Source: Eulemur rufifrons
Lineage: Eukaryota; Chordata; Mammalia; Primates; Lemuridae
NCBI RefSeq assembly: GCF_041146395.1
Contig: NC_091006.1
Span: 4,346,001-4,410,000, forward strand
DNA: 64,000 bases
Reading direction: 5' to 3'
The notes below the pieces were generated by a model that did no database searches, was not told the DNA's origin, and saw only the letters and a program-made list of their open reading frames with translations. Shown here piece by piece: positions 17,245-25,320 of this stretch. A program made the position numbers and the translations under genes. The number at the start of each line of letters is the position of its first letter. Position 1 is the stretch's first letter.

Positions 17245-17554
17245 GAGCAGGAATGGCCAGCCCGTGGCTTCCCAGGCAGGCCTGACCCAAGAGGGAGGGA
17301 GAGTGGTTGGGGTTCCGCAGGGGTGGGGGTGTGGGTGCGACTCCTCCCTCCCCTGCTGCTGCGTGTGCACTCTGGCTGGGTGTGGGGTTTGGACACGCAC
17401 GTGTGTCGGTCTGGTTGCGTCACTGTTTGGGGGCACCGGAGGGCCGGATGAGGAGTACTGTGTGCCTGACGGTGTGTACGCCCTCCCACCCCCGCCCACT
17501 CCAATCAGAAGTTTTGGGGGAGAGGCGCTGTCTTATTCCATTCCACCCCCAGGA

Positions 17555-17588
17555 GTGTGTGTGTGCGTGTGTGTGCGCGCGCGTGCAC
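17555..17588. repeat. 34-bp perfect alternating purine-pyrimidine tract
   Basis: (GT)n passing into (GC)n without a break in alternation, a strong Z-DNA candidate, ~345 bp upstream of the FXYD1 TATA-like box. Confidence 0.65.
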
Positions 17589-17930
17589 TCTTGTGTGCCT
17601 GTGCACGCTCGCCTGCGTGCACTCATCCCTGCCCTGGCATCTGCCTTCCATCTCTCGGGCCCACTAGCCTGGGCCTCATGTCACTGGCCTGGTGTTGTCC
17701 GCTTGTGAAAGATGTCACCCAGAGGCGGGCGGGGCGGGGGAGGGTGTTTTTCCCTTTTCTCATTGCTTCCTGGAGAGGAGAAGGGGTGGCCTTTCCCACA
17801 GGGGCAGCCTGTGGCAATGTGGCAGCCAGGCCTCGCCCCACAGGGCTGTGCGTGACCCCCGAGTGGGGGAAGGCAGGCTGTTGCCATGGTGGCCTGCGCC
17901 GGGCGAATTCCTCCAGGGTGAAGTGGGAGA

Positions 17931-17938
17931 TATTTATA
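17931..17938 (+). promoter_or_regulatory. FXYD1: FXYD1 TATA-like box
   Basis: TATTTATA in an otherwise GC-rich stretch (GGGAGATATTTATACCCG). It is well placed to start a transcript near 17960 whose untranslated first exon would end at the donor CAG|GTGGGA (18022|18023). The same octamer resembles half of a MEF2 site. Confidence 0.5.
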
Positions 17939-17959
17939 CCCGGGGTCAGGCCGAGAGCG

Positions 17960-18022
17960 GGCAGGCGGCCGAGGGCAGGAGAGCTGGGATTTCACAGGAC
18001 ACAGCGAGGCAGCAGAGGGCAG
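17960..18022 (+). other. FXYD1: Predicted FXYD1 untranslated exon 1
   Basis: Purine-rich GC-balanced segment between the TATA-like box and the donor CAG|GTGGGA at 18023. It would splice to the acceptor CCCCCCAG at 18355, four bases before the FXYD1 ATG. The start point is estimated. Confidence 0.4.
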
Positions 18023-18359
18023 GTGGGACTTGGGCGTGTCCCGCTGTCTTCATGTGTCTGTCTCTTCGTCTGCCCGTGGGAGGCCTCACCCTGCTCTCCC
18101 CTGCCAGGGTAGGTTTGGGGAAGCCGGGGCCTGTGGGAGAACCCTGCCCTTGCTGTTGTTGTGTGACCCCCTGCTGTGTTGATTGTTTTGGTGACACCTT
18201 GGCCCTCTGAAGCTTGGGGTATCCCTGTTTCTCCAGGCAACGAAGCTGGGTGACTGACGCTTTCGTGATTAGGTCTCTGACTTAATCCCTGGGTTCAGGC
18301 CCCAGGGGTGGGGAGGACAGGGGTACACATTTCTTGACACTTAGTGTCCCCCCAGGATA

Positions 18360-20731
18360 ATGGTGTCTCTCAGCTACATCTTGGTCCTCTGTGTGGGTCT
18401 CCTCACCACGGCCAATGCAGGTGAGTCTAGGGGAGACAGCCCACTACCCACCTTGGCCCCCAGGGTGGCAGGGTAGGGAAAACCTCGAGAAAGCACCAAG
18501 TTGGAGACCCCAACCTACGCTGAGTCAGCTGGGGCACCAGAAAATTGAGGGTCTCCACGTGGGGTCCAGTCACAGGCTGGCATTTGAGGGAGGGGAGAGG
18601 GTGCCCCAGAGCAGGCAGAGGTGGGTGGGATGGATGGAGGTCGGCTCCCTGGACGGACAGTGGAACAGACAGCCTGCGATCAGGCAGCTGGGCGGTGAGG
18701 TGGCCCCTGCCCCACCCGGAAAGTGCAGAGGGGGCAGGTAGGACCCACAGAGGGTGGGCAGCATGCCCAGACAGCCCCCAAACTCTCAGCCCAGGAAGGC
18801 AGAGCCCCAGAACGAAGCATTCAACCCCTGATTTCTCTCTATTTCCAGAAGCTCCAAAGGAACACGATCCATTCACCTATGGTGAGGGCTTCTGTCTTTG
18901 GGAGTCTGGGGAGGGCTGGGTCTGCCTGTCCTTCCTTATTCCTTCCCTCCCTCTCCCTCCCTCTCTGCTCTCGCTCTCCCCACCCACCCCCACTCTCAGT
19001 GTTTATAGTCTGCCATTCTCTCTCGCTCTATCTCTGTGTTCCGTCTCCCCTGGTCTCTCTCTCTCTGTCTCCATTTAATCCCTCTCCGGTCCTCTTGCTC
19101 CTTTTGCCCTGGTCTCTGTCAGTATCACAGGGCCCATCCTCTGCTGCCTCTTGTCCTTCTCCCTTCCCCGTCCCCCTCCTCCTCCCCACCCTCCACCCCT
19201 CCTCCCTGCCTGGGCCCCCTCCTCCCCACTTTCCTAGGCATCCTTCTCCTCTCCCTGGTCCTCCTCTCCTCCCTCCTCTCATGTCTGCTCCCCTCTCCTT
19301 GGTCCTCCTTCTCCCCTCCTCCTCCCTGCCCCCCTGCCCGCTCTGCCCCTCTCCCCTCCTCCCTGCCGCCCTCAGACTACCAATCCCTGCGGATCGGAGG
19401 CCTCATCATCGCGGGGATCCTTTTCGTGCTGGGCATCCTCATCGTGCTCAGTGAGTGTCCGCCCCCCCGGCCCCGCCCCGCCCCGCCCCGCCCCGGCCCC
19501 GCCCCGGCCAGGCGAGGGAGCGAGAGCGCCCCCTGGCGGCCGAAGGAGTATCAGCCTTTCTCCCCCGCTCCTTCCCCACCCCCAGGCAAAAGATGCCGGT
19601 GCAAATTCAACCAGCAGCAGAGGTAAGAGGCCCCTCCGCCCTCACCCGTCTGCTCCGCCCTAGAAGGGCGCGGGATCGCGGCGGGAAGTCCACTCGACCC
19701 GTGGCCAGTCCCCCGCAGCGAATCTGTATTAAGCACCTACTGTGTGCCAAGCAAGGCCCAAGCCAGGCCCTGGGACCAAGCGATGAAAACACCTCCCGCC
19801 CTTCCTGGACAAGCTCCCAGCCCTGCGGGGGCGGCCGTGGGTTCCGACGGCCCCACAGATAGAAAATCTCAAAGCGTGATAACACAAAGTGCCGGAAAGA
19901 AAGGGCCGCGGTGAAATGAGATCACCTCACAAGACGGCCCAGTTTAGCCTGGAGTCCTGCGCCTGGCGCTTTGATTCCTCTTTAAATAAAATTTTAAAGC
20001 GCAGCAGTGTATGAATACCTTCGCCAGGCTAAACGGTTATACATGATGTTATAAGTAACAACTGATATTTGTTGGGTGTTTACTCCTCACATCACCTCTG
20101 TGAGATAGGTGCTGTTGTTAACCCCGTTTTACAGTTGAGGAAACTGAGGCACAAGGAGGTAAAGCCACTTTGCCCAAGATCACTCAGCTGGAAGATGTGG
20201 GGTTCTGGGTTTCCAGCCCAGGCCATCCCGTGGCTGTCTGCCAGGTCCCTTTGACCCTCCCTCCCGCATCAACCGCAAGTCCCTTCCCCTGCCTTCCCGG
20301 AGGTACTCACTGTTCACCTGCTGGGACACCCAAACTGCCCCTGGGTGCTCCTCATTTCCGGCTGCTCCCAGCCTGCTCCTCCGTGCACCGGTCTGGGAGA
20401 TGAGGCCTGCACTGAGGGGCTCCTGGAAGGGCCGGCCTCCCTTTTCCACCCCCAACTCCCCCTGCGTCTGCCTTCCCAGGACCGGGGAACCTGATGAAGA
20501 GGAGGGAACTTTCCGCAGCTCCATCCGCCGTGAGTCTGGGGGGACCGTGGGTGTTTGGGGGGGGAGGGCCAGTTCTAAGAACCCCTTTCCTGGCCCTCCC
20601 TGGGCGCCTAAAGGGAGGGGCTTGGTCTGGGAATTGTCCCGCCGCGGCCCCTCCTCCACAGGAGCGAGGATGTCCCTTCTGACACCCGAACCCTCTGGGC
20701 CCCCACAGGTCTGTCCAGCCGCAGGCGGTAG
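18360..20731 (+). CDS. FXYD1: FXYD1, phospholemman
   Basis: Na,K-ATPase regulator of heart and skeletal muscle sarcolemma. Its unphosphorylated form inhibits the pump, and PKA/PKC phosphorylation of the cytoplasmic tail relieves this. Six coding exons: 18360-18420, 18849-18881, 19376-19450, 19586-19622, 20480-20529, 20709-20731, all GT-AG and in frame. They give 92 aa, the human length. A 20-residue signal peptide (MVSLSYILVLCVGLLTTANA) precedes EAPKEHDPFTYD, which contains the FXYD motif. A 75-nt exon encodes the membrane helix (IGGLIIAGILFVLGILIVLS). The tail is [20 protein letters not shown], then SSIRRLSSRRR. The phosphosites equal Ser63, Ser68 and residue 69 in mature numbering; residue 69 is Ser here, Thr in human as I recall. 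The ATG lies 4 nt after the acceptor. Confidence 0.97.
18930..19372 (+). repeat. Long polypyrimidine (CT/TCC) tract in FXYD1
   Basis: Over 400 bp almost free of purine runs, leading directly into the acceptor of the transmembrane exon (CTCAG at 19371-19375). It fills most of the 494-nt intron between the FXYD-motif exon and the membrane exon. Could form triplex (H-)DNA. Confidence 0.7.
19458..19507. repeat. (CCCCG)n pentanucleotide run after FXYD1 membrane exon
   Basis: CCCCGCCCCGCCCCG-type pentamers start a few bases after the donor of the 75-nt exon. The complementary strand is G-quadruplex-prone. Confidence 0.7.
19525..19539 (-). promoter_or_regulatory. Strong CTCF-like motif in FXYD1 intron
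   Basis: The minus strand reads CCGCCAGGGGGCGCT, a near-ideal CTCF core, in the short intron after the membrane exon. Orientation is opposite to the motifs at 15956 and 21079. Confidence 0.5.
20040..20250 (+). repeat. MIR SINE in FXYD1 intron
   Basis: GTTTACTCCTCACATCACC, CCCCGTTTTACAGTTGAGG, AAACTGAGGCACAAGGAGGT and AGATCACTCAGCTGGAAG form a clear MIR. Confidence 0.65.
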
Positions 20732-21020
20732 AAACACCTGGCGCGATGGAACCCAGCCAGGTCCTGCAGCCCCGACGGGGCGGGGGAGGGGCGAGGGTGG
20801 AGGAGGGGCCCAGTGCCCGGGAGGGAGGGCGGCGAGGAGGTGGGCTGGAGGCCCCTCCTCGCTCTCACCTTTTTCACCCCTACAGGATTCCCTTGGCACC
20901 TGACGCCTCCCACCCACCACCTGCGCGCCCACCGCCACCTCCGGCGCCCGCGTCCCCGGCTCTGTCCCCCCAGACTCCCCATGCCGCCCCGACTTCCAAT
21001 AAAACGTGCTTTTCTCCCTT
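20732..21020 (+). other. FXYD1: FXYD1 3' untranslated region
   Basis: From the FXYD1 stop to just past AATAAA at 20998. A good acceptor-like sequence (TTTTTCACCCCTACAG, ending 20885) lies inside it, so the 3' UTR may be split by a further intron. I could not identify a convincing partner donor. Confidence 0.6.
20998..21003 (+). terminator. FXYD1: FXYD1 poly(A) signal
   Basis: AATAAA, 267 nt past the stop codon and followed by a T-rich CTTTTCTCCCTT element. Cleavage expected near 21015-21025, about 290 nt before the FXYD7 start codon. Confidence 0.8.
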
Positions 21021-21078
21021 GACAGCGCTTTGTTGATCTGTCGGTCCCTCTGCGGGAAAGCCTGGGCGCCCCTTGGCC

Positions 21079-21093
21079 CCGGCAGGGGGCGCC
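21079..21093 (+). promoter_or_regulatory. CTCF-like motif between FXYD1 and FXYD7
   Basis: CCGGCAGGGGGCGCC on the plus strand matches the CTCF core. It sits between the FXYD1 poly(A) signal and the FXYD7 GC boxes. Confidence 0.45.
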
Positions 21094-21109
21094 CCCACCC
21101 TTGGGGAAG

Positions 21110-21310
21110 GGGCGGGGACGACGGCAGTGGGCGGGGGCGGGGGCGGGGGTGGCCTGGACGGGGGCGGGCTCCCCGATCCCCCATTGGCTACAGGCCCCCC
21201 CAACACCAGGGCTCCCCCCGTCTTCCCCCCACCTCAGTCCGTCCTGCCTCCAGCTGCTGCAGCGCGCCTTCACCGGCTCGGCATCCGGCAGCCCCCCGCT
21301 CCGGCCCAGC
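21110..21310 (+). promoter_or_regulatory. FXYD7: FXYD7 promoter: GC boxes and inverted CCAAT
   Basis: TATA-less and CpG-rich. Four G-runs separated by single C residues at 21129-21149 make stacked Sp1-type GC boxes and a G-quadruplex motif. Another GGGGGCGGG lies at 21160-21168. ATTGG at 21182-21186 is an inverted CCAAT box. Transcription probably starts around 21220-21260 and the 5' UTR is short, since the ATG is at 21311. Confidence 0.55.
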
Positions 21311-24300
21311 ATGGCGACCCCGACCCAGACCCCCACAAACGGTGAGCGTCGCCTGGGGAGGGGGTGCAGGGGGGCTCCGCCATCTGAGAGCTTAGGAGAG
21401 AGGGTGTGGGCGATTCCAGTGTTGGCAAGGGAGGGGAGTGGGGAGGGGATGTCGGCTCCTCCTGCGGGCGGAAGCCCCTGTACACCCCTGGCGCCCCTCC
21501 GGGGTCTCGGGGACACCCTCTCCCTTGCGGTGTCCTCCCTGTGCGGGACCCGCGGTTAGAGAGTGGCAGTCCCGGGAGGAAGGATGCTCGGACAGGTCGC
21601 TATGGCAACCGGGTGGCTGGTCCGGCATAGTGATGGTAGCGGACGGCAAGAGATGGGCTTCGAGGGTGGGAGCGGGTGGGTCTGCGGCCGGAGAGGTTCT
21701 CAGAGATATCGGGGTCCCTAGGGTGGGCAGGGGGAGAGGGTCCATATCCGTTTTCTTTCCAGCGCTGTTTCCTATGGTGGATGTTTCCTGAACCCCCTGA
21801 CAGGCAGGTTCAGAGGGAAGGTGAGAGAGCTGAAGGGGGGTGGGGAGAGAGATTGAGATTGACTGAGAGCCCGAAAGAGACAGAGACCGAGAGAGACAGG
21901 CGATCGGAGTCAGAGACACAAAGACCCAGAAAAACAGACTCAGATGCAGAGCGAGTGACGGCGAGAGATGGAGAGCAGTAGACAGAGATGCAGAGAGAAA
22001 AAATCAGAGACAGAGAGAGACTGGGAGACGGAGGGATTGACACAACTACGGAGAGGGATGCAGAGAGAGAGACAGGGAGGAAGAGAGGGGACAGAAAGGG
22101 GGAGACAGCATGGGGTGGGGCCCGAACCACTGCAGTGAACCTCCATGGGTGGGAATAGGGTGGGGGGACCCTCCTTCCCAGCCACATCCAGGGGTGTTTT
22201 CCAGTCCTGGAGGAGCACTGGGGTGTGCACATAGAGGTCCTTCCTGTCCCCACCCAGCCTCACACAGGTTTATATTTCATACCCATTAACCCAGTTATGC
22301 ACCCACTTAACCCCTCGCTCCCACCATTGTCCCTTAACAGCCCCATTGGCTGAACCTGCTCCTGCAGCGGGAAAGGGTTAGAATGGTTTAATGGCGGGGG
22401 GGGGGGGGAGTCATGGCATAGCAAGTGTTTCCAGCACTGGGGACAGGGCCAGGGGCATAGGCTGGGGCGGTGAGGAGCCCCTGGCAGTGAAGGGAACCCC
22501 AATCCCACTCCTCTCTCTCCTTCCCTTCCCCCTTTCCCAGCAGCCGGGGGCTGCTGCACTGAGCCGTATCTGCAGAATCCGAAGCAGGGCGGGGTGGGGG
22601 GGCTGCAGAGGCTGGAAGCCACCCTGGGGAGAGGGGGCAGGGCTGAAGCAGCAGGCCTGGCGGGAACCCAGAGCTTCTTTTCGCAGAGATGGTGGTTAGC
22701 AGGATCGATGGCAGCAGACGGCAGAGGTGGGAGGGCAGACTCCTTATCCTCCGCTCCTTTGCTCCCCCCTTCTCCAAGTCACAGCATGAGAGGGGACCGA
22801 AGGTCTCGGGAAATCCCGGGGGAGGAAAAGCATGTTGTGCATCACAAGCTGCTTAAGGAAACTAATTAATGAATTGTTGGGGAGCGAGAGGGAAGGAGGT
22901 GATGCTGTCTCCACTCCTGCCAGAGAATCGGAGGGAGAATTAGGGGCCAACAGAAAGGGGTCGGCGCATTAGCACAACTACACCTGGGGCCCCGCCCTGA
23001 GATGGACCCTCAGCTTGGCCAGAAGCCAGTGCTGCAGGGGCAGCAACAGGAGGTGCAAAAGGAGGAGGGGGGTTCAGACTGGGCACAGAGCTAGAAATCC
23101 ATGCCTCACACAGGACCCCACCCAGCCTGGGGTGCCTGGACCCATCACCTCTCTTCACCTCTCAAGATGCCCCAGTTGCCATAGCAACCACCTCCCTCCT
23201 GATCTCTCCTTGGCCACTGGCCAGGAGTAGTGCACATTCCTTTTCCTGCCTCCTGGCTCCACCCTTAGCCCGGCTTCGCCCTGAGGACCCAGATTGCTGG
23301 GGCAGCAAGGACCAGAAGGGGATCTTCTGCCTGAAGCACTGAAGACCCAGGGAGGGACCAAGGAGGATTCTGGGACAGGAGCTCACCCAGTGGGTTCCCA
23401 ATAACTTTGGGGGAGGGAGGGTGTGCAGAGAACCAAGAGACAAAAGTGAGATAACCCAACTGCTCCACCTTTGCTGTAGCAGCCTCCTGCACCCTAGGAG
23501 GGCCTCACATTCACTCATTCATTCATTCCAGGAAACTGGACAGCCTTTTATAGATACCCGAATTAACAGCAGAGATGAGTCAAACAAGTTTATCCACCGT
23601 CTCGAGGGGGAGCTAAAACAGAGCACAAGTAACCCTAAAAACAATATTTCCCCATCTTGACACGTTTGAGGACCACCTTCATGATTTTTGCCCTATTCAA
23701 ATGTTCCCCACGCTGCTAGTTAATATCTTCCCTTCAAAGGATTAGCTTTTTAAAAACTTAGTTAGCTTTATTTTGTATCACCCCCACAAATGGAAAATTA
23801 CTATTCTTTTGCCTTAAATTGAAGGCAAGCATAAAAACAATCTTAAGCAGGTGGCTCTGCTTTTCTGGGTCCGGTGTCCCCCTTTTGTGAAATGGGTGTG
23901 AAGATAGCACCCATATCGGAGAGTTGCCGAGGCGACGAAATGTGTTGACATCTGTGCAGTGCTGTCCGGCACAGGCCAGCGCGACCCCCTGCTGGTTAGA
24001 GGAATGCAGAAAGGAGAAAACCAAATAATGTGACAAACTTAGACATTGTGTGACCCAGTGCTATTCCAGGTCTTGCTGCAGGGCCACTTCTATCAGTTGG
24101 TGTAGGCTAGCTAGAGTACGCTGTGGTAACAAGGCACCCGGAATCCCAGTGGCATATGACAACCAGGGTTTACTTCTCGCTCACGCTGCATGTCCATCAC
24201 AGGTTGACTGGTCACCAAAGCAAACTAGAGCAACCACCATCTTGAACAGTCAGGTCACCAGACCAGAGGCAAAAGAGAACTCTTATATGCTCCAGCCTGG

Positions 24301-25283
24301 AAATGACAATGACACTTTCTCTTACAATTCTTTGGCCAGAATTAGTCACGTGATCCCACCTAACCTCAAGGAAGCCATCCTTCCTGGGTCTGGCAGGAGG
24401 GACACCTGGCATTACCTTGGTACCCCTGACTGCCCCCTGAGTGGCAGACACCGCAGAATCCTGCTCTAGACAAGGCCAAGTGTAATGAGAGCTGTCAGCA
24501 GAATTAGCCACCAGGATGGACTTCTTGAATGGGAATGATGTTCTGAGCTCTCCTGAAGGGCAATACGGTTGAGGGCAGGGAGGAGGGAGATGGGGAAAAG
24601 AGAATTCACAGACACACACACATTTTATCCACACATCAACATTTCTGAAATGGGGGCGAGACTTCTGACGGATGAGTAGGTTTCATGTGGCAGAGCTCCA
24701 CACATGTGCACGCACACACACACGCAGGGAACGCCACTGCAAAATTAATTTTGAATCTTACAATCAATAGTGTCTTAAAAATATAGTGATATAAGATATG
24801 AGTCAGCATGGCTCCCCTGTCCTGGATTTGGTGGCAGGGGCCACTGGATGAGAGCAGTAGCTACGGCACCTGCCCATGGGCACTCTCAGATGACTGAGAC
24901 GTTTTAGGGAATAATCAGGGGAAGCTGTTATGTTCCGTGGTCCAGCAGTGGGAATGGGGTCTGTTAACCCCTTGGCACCATATGCAAACAGGAGTATGTG
25001 TTTTTCAGGGAATGAGTCCTTAGCATCAGACCTCCACAGAGGTCTAGGACTAGGACTGCCATGTACGGTTGGTTGGATTGTGCACTGCCTATGGGACAGT
25101 ACTGACCGATGGAGTGTGTAGGGGCTGGAATCCAGCCTCTGTTCCACTCTTCAGGCCTGTGTCCTGCCACAAGGCTATATCATCCAGGGCAAGGGGTCTC
25201 TTTATCTGATTTGCATGGAGAAACTATTGGGGCCACTGGCCCCATTTGGATCCCGAAAAATGCTAAGAAACCCAGTGTTGAAT

Positions 25284-25320
<37 letters not shown>

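Noticed and set aside
20180..21184. 334-codon minus-strand open frame over the FXYD1 3' end
   Set aside because: GC-rich shadow spanning FXYD1 exons, introns and 3' UTR, with low-complexity Pro/Gly/Arg composition.
23968..23990. Minus-strand CCAGCAGGGGGTCGC as a CTCF-like site
   Set aside because: T replaces the C of the GGC core. Weaker than the four listed, so left out.
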